Assembly: GCA_937930465.1 (NCBI GenBank)
Contig: CALGKV010000085.1
Coordinates: 1 to 14,843 of the forward strand
DNA from: Methanosuratincolales archaeon
GTDB lineage: Archaea > Thermoproteota > Methanomethylicia > Methanomethylicales > Methanomethylicaceae
Length of the DNA stretch: 14,843 bases
Direction: 5' to 3'
The notes below the pieces were generated by a model. That model was not told where the DNA came from. It saw nothing but the letters and a program-made list of their open reading frames with translations, and made no database searches. Shown piece by piece: positions 5,480 through 12,658 of the stretch. Positions within the stretch are counted from its first letter, which is position 1, and each line of letters starts with the position of its first letter. A program made the position numbers and the translations under genes.

Positions 5480-6643
5480 ATGGACTATGATGCCGTTGTC
5501 GTTGGCGCTGGACCAGCAGGCTTGATGGCCGCGAGGAAGATCGCTTCAAAGGGCTTTTCGGTCTTGATCCTTGAGAAGGAGAAAGACCTCGGGACCAGGG
5601 CATGCGCCGAGGCGGTCTCTTTCTCAGCATTCGAGACTGCTGAGATCCCTCCTTCGCCATCGCTCATCTCCAATACAATAAATGGGGCATATGTATTCCC
5701 CCCGGACGAGACGAAAGGAGTCAAGATCTCTGGGGGAGACTACCGAGGATACATACTCAACAAGCAGCAGTTCCTTTACGCCTTGGCTAGCCAGGCGGTA
5801 TCTGCAGGAGCCGACCTCAAGATGCGCTCTGAGGTAAAGGATGTGAAGATGGAAGGGGGGCGCGCAAAGAGCCTTGTCTATTCCCACAAGGGCGAGGACA
5901 AGGATATCACGTTCAAATACCTCGTCGGTGCGGACGGGGTGGGGTCAAGGATCGCGAAGTCATGCGGTTTTGACCTCTCTGGCTTTGAGATCATACCGAC
6001 GATCCAGTACGTGATGGTCAACTGCAAGGTCCCAGAGAAGGACATCATACGGATCTACATGGGCAACGAAGTCGCCCCGCTGGGGTACGTTTGGATATTC
6101 GCAAAGAACGAATATGTAGCCAATGTAGGGATAGGCGTAAGGGGCAAGCCGGCGAAGACCTACTTGGACAAGTTTATCGCCTCCCACCCGGATATCTTTG
6201 GAGGCTCAAAAGTTGTGAAAGAGGGCGGTGGCGGCGTGCCTGTCGGCGGGCAGATCAGCGAGATCGTAAAGGGAAATGTCGTCCTGTGCGGCGACTCTGC
6301 AGGGCAAGTGATCCCGATCACGGGCGGGGGGATCAGGACCAGCATGGGGGCAGGCAGCATAGCTGGCGCTTGCATTGCCGAGGCCCTGGAATCTGGAGAC
6401 TCTAGGGCGCTCACTAAATACCCCGCATCTTACGGCGAGTACTGGGGGGTTAGGATCGGCAGGAGCCTCAAGGTGCTGAGGGCTCTTGAGGAACTCGGCG
6501 ATGACGACCTGAACCTACTCGGATCGATGATGAGCGGCGACGACATTGTCGACTTGGCGAACGGCCTCAACGTCAAGAGGGTTGTTGCCAAGTTCTCGAG
6601 GCACCCAATCCTAGCGATGAAGATCGCCTCAAAGATACTCTAA
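5480..6643 (+). CDS. Geranylgeranyl reductase family flavoprotein
   Basis: A 387-residue FAD-dependent oxidoreductase of the archaeal geranylgeranyl reductase group. It shows the dinucleotide motif GAGPAG (9-14), a glutamate ending the second strand (LILEKE), LVGADGVGS (148-156), the family motif YVWIFAKNEYVANVGIG (203-219) and the second FAD motif GDSAGQVIPITGGGI (271-285). C42 in the RACAE segment corresponds to a cysteine often present in this family. Characterised members saturate the geranylgeranyl chains of archaeal ether lipids such as digeranylgeranylglycerophospholipid, or free prenyl precursors, usually at the membrane face. Archaea commonly carry several paralogues, so the exact substrate is unclear. 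A good TATA box and GGGGG ribosome-binding site support the start; a run of seven Ts follows the stop. Confidence 0.88.
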   Translation: MDYDAVVVGAGPAGLMAARKIASKGFSVLILEKEKDLGTRACAEAVSFSAFETAEIPPSPSLISNTINGAYVFPPDETKGVKISGGDYRGYILNKQQFLYALASQAVSAGADLKMRSEVKDVKMEGGRAKSLVYSHKGEDKDITFKYLVGADGVGSRIAKSCGFDLSGFEIIPTIQYVMVNCKVPEKDIIRIYMGNEVAPLGYVWIFAKNEYVANVGIGVRGKPAKTYLDKFIASHPDIFGGSKVVKEGGGGVPVGGQISEIVKGNVVLCGDSAGQVIPITGGGIRTSMGAGSIAGACIAEALESGDSRALTKYPASYGEYWGVRIGRSLKVLRALEELGDDDLNLLGSMMSGDDIVDLANGLNVKRVVAKFSRHPILAMKIASKIL

Positions 6644-6644
6644 A

Positions 6645-6652
6645 CGTTTTTT
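6645..6652 (+). terminator. T-run after geranylgeranyl reductase
   Basis: Seven consecutive Ts within CGTTTTTTTC start a few bases after the TAA stop. A T-run without an obvious stem is a typical archaeal termination signal. Confidence 0.5.
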
Positions 6653-6663
6653 TCTGTTAAACG

Positions 6664-6674
6664 CTTTTTATATG
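6664..6674 (+). promoter_or_regulatory. TATA box for the histidine kinase
   Basis: CTTTTTATATG centred near 6669 predicts a start near 6695 and a leader of about 40 nt, longer than the other leaders inferred in this window. The preceding bases repeat the AAACG-T-run layout of the terminator just upstream. Confidence 0.5.
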
Positions 6675-6737
6675 CATATGGGAATAGAAAGTCTAATTAA
6701 TGGTTTGTAAGAATGATTATGGTGAAGGAATGCGGTC

Positions 6738-7862
6738 ATGCGAAACGAGCGCCTGATTTACCCCGCCGCCGTATCTGCAGCCTTCGCACTTTTGGCTGCT
6801 TGGCTTTCGATCTTCCCGGTGGAGCCTCAAATAAGTTACGGCAAAATCCTCTCAGCGGGCCTTGTGCTTGCGGTTCTGCTGCTGGGCAGCTTGCTGTTGC
6901 GAAATGCTAGCGCCTACGTGAAGCTCGGGTGGGTATCTCTCGTTTTGGGGTTCGTTGTCGATCTGCTTGGCGCATTCGTGGCGGAGCCCGAGCCCCTGAG
7001 CGCTTTCGCGAGTAGCCTGCTCAAGGCATGCGGCTTTGCCCTGGTGCTCTATGGATTGATGGAGGTGCGCAAGAAAATGGGCGAGGGAGCATCATCGGAA
7101 AAGCGACTGGAGCCGCTAAGATTGAAATCCGAAGACGATCAACTTGGAGGCGCTTCCGGTGACGACCTGTCAGATCTCGACGCCAGGCGTCTGGCTACAA
7201 TTGGTCAGGTCGCATCGATGGTCTGCCACGACCTCAGGAACCCGCTCCAGGCAATTGTTTATTCGGTCTACAACACCGAGGAGGAGATCAAGGATCTGCC
7301 TGAGGACTCGAAAAAATTGCTGGAGGAGCGCGGCTTCATTGCCTTCCTTGAAAATCTTAAGAAACAGGTCAGCTACATGAACAAGATGGTAACTGAACTC
7401 CAAGATTATGCCAGGTCGAAAAAGCCAGAGCTATATGCAATAGACTTGCACGGGCTCGTCGAGGAGACTCTGAAATCGTTAATTAAGCCAGAGAATGTTG
7501 CCGTGGTCGTCAAGCCTGACCCTTCCTTGGGCATTGTGAGGGGAGACCCACAGCTCATCAGGAGGGTGTTCACAAACCTCATAAACAACGCCTTCCATGC
7601 CATGCCCAAGGGCGGCTCCCTCGAGATCTCGATAAGCAAGGAAGGGGGATGCGCAAAGGTAACCTTCGTTGACACCGGGGTAGGAATATCCCCTGAAAAC
7701 CTCAAAAAACTCTTCAACCCGTTCTTCACAACAAAGGCAAAGGGCATGGGCCTGGGCTTGGCAATATGCAAGAAGATTATAGACGCACACCACGGCTCTA
7801 TAGAGGTGGAGAGCGAGCTCGGCAAAGGTACACGATTCACCATCAGGCTGCCGATAAGATAG
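6738..7862 (+). CDS. Membrane-bound sensor histidine kinase, orphan
   Basis: A 374-residue sensor kinase. The N-terminal 110 residues form about four TM helices (near 8-26, 36-55, 61-82 and 88-109) with almost no extracytoplasmic loop, so sensing is probably within or at the membrane. There is no PAS, GAF or HAMP domain. A short charged linker leads to the dimerisation helix with H164 in VCHDLRNPLQAIV, followed by the N box LINNAFHAMP (N284), G1 VDTGVGIS (311-318), F box LFNPFFTTK and G2 KGMGLGLA (335-342). All catalytic elements are intact. GGTGAAGGA, eight bases upstream, sets the start. No response regulator is adjacent, so its partner must be encoded elsewhere. The next gene is a TPR protein. 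Confidence 0.9.
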   Translation: MRNERLIYPAAVSAAFALLAAWLSIFPVEPQISYGKILSAGLVLAVLLLGSLLLRNASAYVKLGWVSLVLGFVVDLLGAFVAEPEPLSAFASSLLKACGFALVLYGLMEVRKKMGEGASSEKRLEPLRLKSEDDQLGGASGDDLSDLDARRLATIGQVASMVCHDLRNPLQAIVYSVYNTEEEIKDLPEDSKKLLEERGFIAFLENLKKQVSYMNKMVTELQDYARSKKPELYAIDLHGLVEETLKSLIKPENVAVVVKPDPSLGIVRGDPQLIRRVFTNLINNAFHAMPKGGSLEISISKEGGCAKVTFVDTGVGISPENLKKLFNPFFTTKAKGMGLGLAICKKIIDAHHGSIEVESELGKGTRFTIRLPIR

Positions 7863-7890
7863 CCTGGTCCATCCAAAAGGTTCGATGCAA

Positions 7891-7900
7891 CGCTTATTAG
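7891..7900 (+). promoter_or_regulatory. TATA-like element for the TPR protein
   Basis: CGCTTATTAG, centred near 7896, predicts a start near 7922 and a leader of about 23 nt. GGGTG at 7935-7939 serves as ribosome-binding site before the ATG at 7945. The box is weaker than others here. Confidence 0.35.
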
Positions 7901-7944
7901 CCGATCACGCAAATAGTATCTTTGCTGCATTCTAGGGTGCCCTC

Positions 7945-8367
7945 ATGAGCGCACTGAACGAGATGATCACGCGAGGGAGGATCCACTTGGAGCTCGGCAA
8001 GAATGAGGACGCTATAGTCTATTTTGATCTTGCCCTGGAGTTGGATCCTGAGAACGCAATAGCTTGGGGGGGCAAGGGGATTGCCTTCGTCAACCTAGGC
8101 ATGTATGACGAGGCGCTCGAGTGCTTCGACAAGGCGATCTCTTATGATGCTGAACTCGCCTTCGCCTGGGAGGGGAAGGGGATCGCGCTCATGAGGAAAG
8201 GGCGGGTCGAGGAGTCTATACCGTTCTTCGACATGGCGCTGAAGATAGAGCCAAGGTTCGCTAGGGCTGCACAGAATATGGCGCTCGCGCTTGAGAAATT
8301 GGGCAGAAAGGATGAGAGCGAGAAGTACCGTTCGCTTGCCGAATCCCTCAGGTACAGCGGGGGTTAG
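7945..8367 (+). CDS. TPR-repeat protein
   Basis: A 140-residue protein made almost entirely of tetratricopeptide repeats. Three full 34-residue units are clear (about 5-38, 39-72, 73-106) with the pattern W/A-x-x-x-G-x-x-x-x-x-x-G-x-x-x-x-A-x-x-x-x-x-x-A: examples are AWGGKGIAFVNLGMYDEALECFDKAI and AWEGKGIALMRKGRVEESIPFF (each cited in part). A degenerate fourth unit and a capping helix follow. TPRs are helical scaffolds for protein-protein contacts. There is no signal peptide or TM segment, so it is cytoplasmic. It sits 82 bp after the orphan kinase and might scaffold that pathway, but this rests on adjacency only. It converges on the YjbQ gene with four bases between stops. Confidence 0.85.
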   Translation: MSALNEMITRGRIHLELGKNEDAIVYFDLALELDPENAIAWGGKGIAFVNLGMYDEALECFDKAISYDAELAFAWEGKGIALMRKGRVEESIPFFDMALKIEPRFARAAQNMALALEKLGRKDESEKYRSLAESLRYSGG

Positions 8368-8371
8368 GCGG

Positions 8372-8794
8372 TCACTCGCCCAATACTTGGACTACTATCC
8401 TCCTTCCGGATCGTGGGCCGTCGAGCTCGAGGAAGAATATGCTCTGCCATGTTCCCAGGGTCAGCCTGCCGCCAATCACAGGTACAGTCACGGACGGGCC
8501 GAGATAGGTCCCTGCCAAGTGAGCGTCCGCATTGTCGTCTATCCTGTTGTGGGCCCATGCTACGCCCTCCGGAAAGTCCTCGGCCGTCTTCCTGAGAATG
8601 TCTGACTTGAGCCCTTCCTCATCCTCGTTGACTAATATTGCGCTAGTGGAATGGGTAGTGAAGACCACACAAAGTCCTGCGGTGACCCCGCTCTCGGTCA
8701 CCGCGCTCTGGACGAGCCTGGTGATGTTGATCACTTCCCTCCTACTGCCGGTGTTGAGGACAAGGTGCTTTGCGAACGTCTTCAGTTTTGACAC
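8372..8794 (-). CDS. YjbQ/UPF0047 family protein
   Basis: A 140-residue member of the YjbQ/UPF0047 family, recognisable by the block FTTHSTSAILVNEDEEGL near 45-62, HNRIDDNADAHLAGTYLG near 83-100 and the near-invariant GTWQSIFFLELDGPR near 114-128. The family forms compact trimers with a conserved His/Asp metal-like pocket; some members have been linked to thiamine-phosphate synthase-like activity, but the physiological role is not settled. The GTG at 8794 is chosen because a minus-strand TTTTTA element near 8820-8826 would start transcription at about 8797; a TTG at 8800 is an equal-frame alternative. No ribosome-binding site is visible, in line with a leaderless message. The creatininase-family gene lies 46 bp upstream on the same strand. 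Confidence 0.85.
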   Translation of the reverse strand: MSKLKTFAKHLVLNTGSRREVINITRLVQSAVTESGVTAGLCVVFTTHSTSAILVNEDEEGLKSDILRKTAEDFPEGVAWAHNRIDDNADAHLAGTYLGPSVTVPVIGGRLTLGTWQSIFFLELDGPRSGRRIVVQVLGE

Positions 8795-8840
8795 CAGCAA
8801 TAACTATGCTGAGGCAGCGTAAAAAGTTAAGGCTGCCCCT

Positions 8841-9551
8841 TCATAGCTCGAGGATCTTGCGCAGATCAGAAATGGTCTTGGCAAGGTCTTCAACAGCCGC
8901 TGAGATGAGCGCTTCGCCTTTCTCCTTGGTCGCCTTCTTGGCATCTCCGGTGAGGGCTATCTCGTAAAGCCTCTCGTCTATCTTCTTCGAGTACACTTTA
9001 ATCTCAGGGTACTTGACCTCGTGCCTGCCTGCAAGGTAAATATTGACCTTGCCCTCTGCCACTGCAAGCATCGCGCTCGTCTCGTCCTCGCCAGCATGAC
9101 CAGGGGAAGAGAAGAGGTCTTTTTTCCCGGTCCCGAGATCTTTCCACCAATCGATCACCGTTACAGAAAGCCCGGTCCTGCTGGTTGCCTGCCTTGCTGC
9201 CATCTGTATCGGAGTCGTGTTTCCCCCATGGCCGTTCAGGACAATGACAAGCCTAATCCCGTTTCTCCATGCCTCCTCGAGGATGCATTCGATGTACTTG
9301 AAGAGGACCTCAGAGTCGATGTCAAAGGTACCGGGGAAGCCGCGCATCGCATGGCAGGATCCGTAATATATTGTCGGAAGCACCACCGCACCAGCCATAC
9401 CAGCAGCCCTTTGCGCAATGTGCTCAGGGAGTTCGCTGTCGGTTCCCAGGGGGAGGTGGTCACCGTGCCTCTCTATGCTTCCGACAGGCAGTATCGCGAC
9501 AGATTTGTCCGCTTTCTCAAAGTCAAACCCATTCATATCCTTAAGGATCAT
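8841..9551 (-). CDS. Creatininase-family metal-dependent amidohydrolase
   Basis: A 236-residue protein with the family metal-site motifs: VGSIERHGDHLPLGTD (23-38), which provides Glu, His and Asp ligands, YGSCHAMRGFPGT (63-75), LNGHGGNT (105-112) and GHAGEDETSAML (151-162). Members hydrolyse cyclic amides or formamides with a two-metal centre. They include creatinine amidohydrolase, the ArfB formamide hydrolase of the archaeal riboflavin/F420 route, and MftE. No MftA/B/C genes are present, which argues against MftE; ArfB is reasonable for an archaeon but unproven. Longer in-frame starts exist up to 9602, but a TATA element at 9586-9599 lies across them; the ATG at 9551 follows a GGTG site. 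ATG 9536 is another possibility. Confidence 0.82.
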   Translation of the reverse strand: MILKDMNGFDFEKADKSVAILPVGSIERHGDHLPLGTDSELPEHIAQRAAGMAGAVVLPTIYYGSCHAMRGFPGTFDIDSEVLFKYIECILEEAWRNGIRLVIVLNGHGGNTTPIQMAARQATSRTGLSVTVIDWWKDLGTGKKDLFSSPGHAGEDETSAMLAVAEGKVNIYLAGRHEVKYPEIKVYSKKIDERLYEIALTGDAKKATKEKGEALISAAVEDLAKTISDLRKILEL

Positions 9552-9585
9552 CTCTGGACACCATCTGCAATAGCTCTGCAGGCGT

Positions 9586-9599
9586 GCATATAAAAAAGG
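9586..9599 (-). promoter_or_regulatory. TATA box for the creatininase-family gene
   Basis: On the minus strand this reads CCTTTTTTATATGC, centred near 9592. A start about 26 bases on, near 9566, gives a leader of about 14 nt to the ATG at 9551 and rules out the longer upstream start at 9602. Confidence 0.55.
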
Positions 9600-9627
9600 C
9601 ACTGGAATTCAAATTCTGCCACGCAAG

Positions 9628-9638
9628 GTAATATATCG
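9628..9638 (+). promoter_or_regulatory. TATA box for the TGS GTPase
   Basis: GTAATATATCG centred near 9633 lies 36 bases before the ATG at 9670 and predicts a start near 9660. TGAGGG (9658-9663) is the likely ribosome-binding site. It is back-to-back with the creatininase promoter, about 40 bp away. Confidence 0.5.
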
Positions 9639-9669
9639 GTCGATGCTGGTTATAGATTGAGGGCTGCAT

Positions 9670-10887
9670 ATGGTAAGGATCGGCATCATAGGTAAGACCA
9701 ATGCCGGAAAGACAACGCTTTTCAACGCAATAACGATGATGAACGCAGAGGTGTCCAACTACCCTTTCACAACCAAGGATCCGAATGTTGGCATTGGCTA
9801 TGTCAAGACCGCCTGCATGTGCAAGGAGCTCGGGGTGAAGGACAACCCGCAGAACTCTGTCTGCATGGACGGCTGGCGTTTTGTGCCGGTGGAGGTGGTG
9901 GATCTCCCTGGGCTCATCAAGGGGGCATCCGAAGGGCTCGGGCTCGGCACCCGTTTCCTGTCGGTAGCGGCCCAGGCCGACGTGCTTCTCCATGTGGTTG
10001 ACGCCTCAGGGAGCATAAATGCGAAGGGGGAGATATGCGAGCCGGGGATGGGATCTCCCTTGGCTGACTATTACGACATCGAGGAGGAGCTAATAAAGTG
10101 GTACACAAAGAACCTCCTGGAGAACGCCGAAAAGGTGAGGAGGGCGCTCCAGAACAAGGCGGTCACGCTATCCTCGGCGCTTTTCGACATCCTCTCCGGG
10201 ATAAAGGTAACCTTCCCGCAGATCAAGGAGGCCCTCTCAAAGACCAAGCTTGAAGGGGTGCCTTTTGAGGACTGGGAAGAGGAGGAGTTCAGGGAATTCG
10301 CGACCGAGATAAGGTATCTCTCTAAGCCGACGCTAATAGTCGCCAACAAGATGGACAGGCCTGTGGCAGAGAAGAACCTGAACGGTCTCATCGAGACCTT
10401 TGGTAGGAGCTTTGTGATCCCTGTTTCTGCAGAGGTCGAGCTCCTCCTTAGGCGAGCAGAGAAGGCGGGGGCAATATCATACACCCCGGGGGACGAGAAG
10501 TTCGTCGTCAAGGATGCCAGCAAGCTCACCCCAAGACAGAAGTGGGCGCTGGAGTACACGCAGTCAAGGGTCTTTGACAAATGGCTGCGGACCGGGGTCG
10601 ACCTTGCCATCACGACGGCGGTGCTCAAGCTCCTCAAGATCAACGTCATCTACCCAGTTGAGGACGCGGGGAAGTATTCTGACAAGAAGGGGAACGTCCT
10701 CCCTGACGCCTACTTGATGCCACAGGGGTCCACGCCAAAGGATCTTGCAAGGCAGATCCACTCCGACCTCTATGAGAACTTCCTGTATGCAATCGACTCT
10801 GTGAGCGGGATAAGGCTTCCGAACGATTACGAGCTGCGCGACCGTGACGTCATCACAATAGTCACATCAAGGAAGAGGAAGGCCTGA
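9670..10887 (+). CDS. Obg/YchF-type GTPase with TGS domain (archaeal MJ1332-like)
   Basis: A 405-residue translation-factor-class GTPase. The P-loop is GKTNAGKTT (8-16), switch II DLPG (78-81), the base-specificity motif NKMD (226-229) and a PVSAE G5 loop near 251-255. A helical insert (about 135-215) follows the G3 region, and a TGS-like domain covers about 325-400, ending with DRDVITIVTS. The standard NKxD motif indicates guanine specificity, unlike bacterial YchF and eukaryotic OLA1, which have an altered motif and use ATP. A cysteine cluster (TACMCKELG plus NSVCMDGW, C49/C51/C65) lies between G1 and G3 and could bind a metal or sense redox state. Relatives bind ribosomes or tRNA. The AIM24 gene follows after 49 bp with its own TATA. 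Confidence 0.88.
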   Translation: MVRIGIIGKTNAGKTTLFNAITMMNAEVSNYPFTTKDPNVGIGYVKTACMCKELGVKDNPQNSVCMDGWRFVPVEVVDLPGLIKGASEGLGLGTRFLSVAAQADVLLHVVDASGSINAKGEICEPGMGSPLADYYDIEEELIKWYTKNLLENAEKVRRALQNKAVTLSSALFDILSGIKVTFPQIKEALSKTKLEGVPFEDWEEEEFREFATEIRYLSKPTLIVANKMDRPVAEKNLNGLIETFGRSFVIPVSAEVELLLRRAEKAGAISYTPGDEKFVVKDASKLTPRQKWALEYTQSRVFDKWLRTGVDLAITTAVLKLLKINVIYPVEDAGKYSDKKGNVLPDAYLMPQGSTPKDLARQIHSDLYENFLYAIDSVSGIRLPNDYELRDRDVITIVTSRKRKA

Positions 10888-10892
10888 ATACC

Positions 10893-10903
10893 AATTTTTA
10901 TTA
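10893..10903 (+). promoter_or_regulatory. TATA box for the AIM24-Nudix-Hjc unit, overlapping the GTPase end signal
   Basis: AATTTTTATTA starts six bases after the GTPase stop and predicts a start near 10925, with AAGGGA (10925-10930) ahead of the ATG at 10937. The T-run could also serve as 3'-end signal for the GTPase gene. Confidence 0.5.
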
Positions 10904-10936
10904 GCCTTGCAGCCTTATTTTCATAAGGGACAGCTT

Positions 10937-11629
10937 ATGGAATACGAGATAAGATACAAACCTTCCTATGCAATGGCCGTCCTGAAGCTGAAGGATGGCG
11001 AGTCTGTAGTCGGGGAGTCGGGCGCAATGACTTACATGACCCCAAACATCGAGGCCCGCACGCGTGCACGGTCAGGGGTCCTTGGATCGCTGGGCCTCAA
11101 GTTGCTCGGGGGTCAATCCTTCTGGGTGACAGACTACTCTGCAAAGGGGGGCGCAGGCGAGGTCGCCTTCGTTTCAGCCCCGCTGGGGGACATTGAGCAC
11201 CTGGCGCTCGATGGGAAGAATGGGTGGATCATACGCAAGGAGTCCTATGTTGCATCATCTCCTACAGTAGACTTGGACATCAAATGGGAGGGGTTCTCGA
11301 GGGGGCTATTTGGCCAAGGGCTTTTCATGATAAAAACCTCAGGCACCGGTGATCTATTCATCAACACATTCGGCGCTATCGACAGGCATAAGTTGGGGCC
11401 GGGCGAGCAGCTGATAGTGGACAACTTCCACCTGGTGGCATTCAACAACACGTGCACATACAGGGTCGAGCGCTTCGGAGGCTTAAAGGAGACGCTGCTC
11501 AGCGGCGAAGGCCTGGTGACCCGTATAACTGGGCCTGGGGAAATCCTCCTGCAGACAAAGAACCCGAGAGAATTCGCCGACTGGATATGGACCCTGATTG
11601 AGCCTCGCGTCCAGTCCAGAGCAAGATGA
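10937..11629 (+). CDS. AIM24/TIGR00266-family protein
   Basis: A 230-residue protein of the AIM24 (former DUF124) family. It has a beta-rich, tandem jelly-roll-like sequence with the typical N-terminal YAMAVLKLKDGESVVGESGAM, the GQSFWVTDYSA strand, GEVAFVSAPLGDIEHLAL, the mid-protein GLFGQGLFMIKTSGTGDLFINTFGA and the C-terminal GPGEILLQTKNPREFADWI. No TM segment is seen. In yeast mitochondria AIM24 supports inner-membrane architecture; in prokaryotes the role is unknown. The ATG at 10937 is preferred to an upstream TTG at 10907 because it has a ribosome-binding site and the conserved strand begins directly after it. The stop overlaps the next start as ATGA (11626-11629), so translation of the Nudix gene is probably coupled. 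Confidence 0.82.
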   Translation: MEYEIRYKPSYAMAVLKLKDGESVVGESGAMTYMTPNIEARTRARSGVLGSLGLKLLGGQSFWVTDYSAKGGAGEVAFVSAPLGDIEHLALDGKNGWIIRKESYVASSPTVDLDIKWEGFSRGLFGQGLFMIKTSGTGDLFINTFGAIDRHKLGPGEQLIVDNFHLVAFNNTCTYRVERFGGLKETLLSGEGLVTRITGPGEILLQTKNPREFADWIWTLIEPRVQSRAR

Positions 11630-12177
11630 GGGTGCCTTTCTTGGAAGGGACGATCTCATCCTCCCAAATTTTTTCTGGCAGGACAATAAGCGTCCAGGTC
11701 GACGAGGTCCATTTGCCCAGCGGAAGGCTCGTCCGGAGGGAGACGGTGATCCACCCTGGCGCCGTCGCCGTCGTGGCCTTGGAAGGGGGCGAGATCCTCC
11801 TTGAGAGGCAGTATCGGCACACCGCGAAGAGAGTGATCTGGGAGATCCCGGCTGGCACAATCGAAAAGGGCGAGGCGCCAGAGGACTGCGCCAGGCGGGA
11901 GCTAGCCGAGGAGACAGGGTATTTAGCTGAAAAGATGGAGCATGTTTTCAGCTTCTATGCTGCGCCTGGGTACAGCACAGAGGTCATACACCTCTTCTTG
12001 GCCCAGGGCCTCCATAGATCCACTAAGAGGCTCGATGACGACGAGGAGATCGACTCGACATTTGTCCCTCTGCCAAAGGCTGTCGAGATGGTCAGGGATA
12101 ACGAGATAGAGGACGCGAAGACTGCAATAGGGATCCTCTTCACGGACAGGTTTCTGGGAGAGCAAAGGGGTGGATAG
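11626..12177 (+). CDS. Nudix hydrolase, ADP-ribose pyrophosphatase-like
   Basis: A 183-residue Nudix hydrolase with an exact Nudix box from G77 to Y99: GTIEKGE, seven residues, then RELAEETGY (GX5EX7REUXEEXGU). The N-terminal strands (ISVQVDEVHLPSGRLVRRETVIHPGAVAVVAL) and the QYRHTAKRVIWEIPAG segment ahead of the box are typical of ADP-ribose pyrophosphatases, which hydrolyse ADP-ribose to AMP and ribose 5-phosphate using Mg ions. Related sugar-nucleotide substrates cannot be excluded. The start codon overlaps the AIM24 stop (ATGA), and the gene's own last eight bases overlap the Hjc-like GTG start, so it is the middle of a tightly packed co-transcribed set. Confidence 0.9.
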   Translation: MRVPFLEGTISSSQIFSGRTISVQVDEVHLPSGRLVRRETVIHPGAVAVVALEGGEILLERQYRHTAKRVIWEIPAGTIEKGEAPEDCARRELAEETGYLAEKMEHVFSFYAAPGYSTEVIHLFLAQGLHRSTKRLDDDEEIDSTFVPLPKAVEMVRDNEIEDAKTAIGILFTDRFLGEQRGG

Positions 12178-12658
12178 ATTGGGAGAAGACAGCGTGCATG
12201 TCTCCCGGCTCAGGAAAAGCAGGGGTCAGGGGTTCGAGCGAGAGCTCGTGAAGAGGTACCGTGAGGCTGGGTGGTGGTCATACAGGACTGGGGGTAACAG
12301 CGCATACCTCCCGGACGTCATGGCCACGAACGACAGCACCGGGGAGCTCGACGTGGTTGAGGCAAAAGCCGGGGCGAAGGATCACCTATATGTCGAGTGG
12401 GACCAGATCGAAAGGGACATCTTCCTCATCAACGGTTTCAAGCTCTACCCAAAGAGGAGGATAGTGCTTGCATTCAAATTCCTTTCTAAGAAGCGGAAGG
12501 GGGAGGGATACCTCAGGAGGGAGTTAAGGGAGTTCTACAAGGTCGTCCCTGAGGAGATGTGGGGCTCCCTTAGGGGGCAGACGGTATGCTGCCACTATGA
12601 GAGGGGGAACGACCTGCCCGACTACCTGCCGCCATTCAAGGTCAAGGGGCGGAAGTGA
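12170..12658 (+). CDS. hjc: Hjc-like Holliday junction resolvase
   Basis: A 162-residue endonuclease-fold protein whose first half matches archaeal Hjc: SRGQGFERELVKRYREAG with catalytic E23, then RTGGNSAYLPDVMA with D49 and a metal-binding ELDVVEAKAG with E64 and K66. These are the four residues of the PD-(D/E)xK centre that cut four-way DNA junctions during recombination and fork repair. It is longer than usual Hjc (about 120-140 aa): a short N-terminal extension plus a basic C-terminal tail (residues about 105-162, rich in Lys/Arg, with the QTVCCHYERGND segment). The GTG start overlaps the Nudix stop; GTG at 12194 is an alternative that would trim the N-terminal extension. A tiny ORF starts on its stop codon. 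Confidence 0.78.
   Translation: MDRLGEDSVHVSRLRKSRGQGFERELVKRYREAGWWSYRTGGNSAYLPDVMATNDSTGELDVVEAKAGAKDHLYVEWDQIERDIFLINGFKLYPKRRIVLAFKFLSKKRKGEGYLRRELREFYKVVPEEMWGSLRGQTVCCHYERGNDLPDYLPPFKVKGRK

Noticed and set aside
7870..7890. AAGGTTCGATGC resembling a tRNA T-loop in the kinase-TPR gap
   Set aside because: The 82-bp gap cannot fold into a cloverleaf: no matching acceptor stem is present.
8841..9551. Mycofactocin MftE for the creatininase-family gene
   Set aside because: No MftA precursor, MftB chaperone or radical-SAM MftC gene is near.
9021..9593. A 190-codon plus-strand ORF over the creatininase-family gene
   Set aside because: It is antisense to conserved metal-site motifs and contains no domain.
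10071..10649. A 192-codon minus-strand ORF over the TGS GTPase
   Set aside because: It mirrors the coding frame of a protein with complete G motifs; Ser/Leu-rich shadow frame.
12215..12260. GGGGTTCGAGCG resembling a tRNA T-loop
   Set aside because: It is inside the Hjc-like coding region, with no acceptor or anticodon stem around it. No tRNA was found anywhere in the window.
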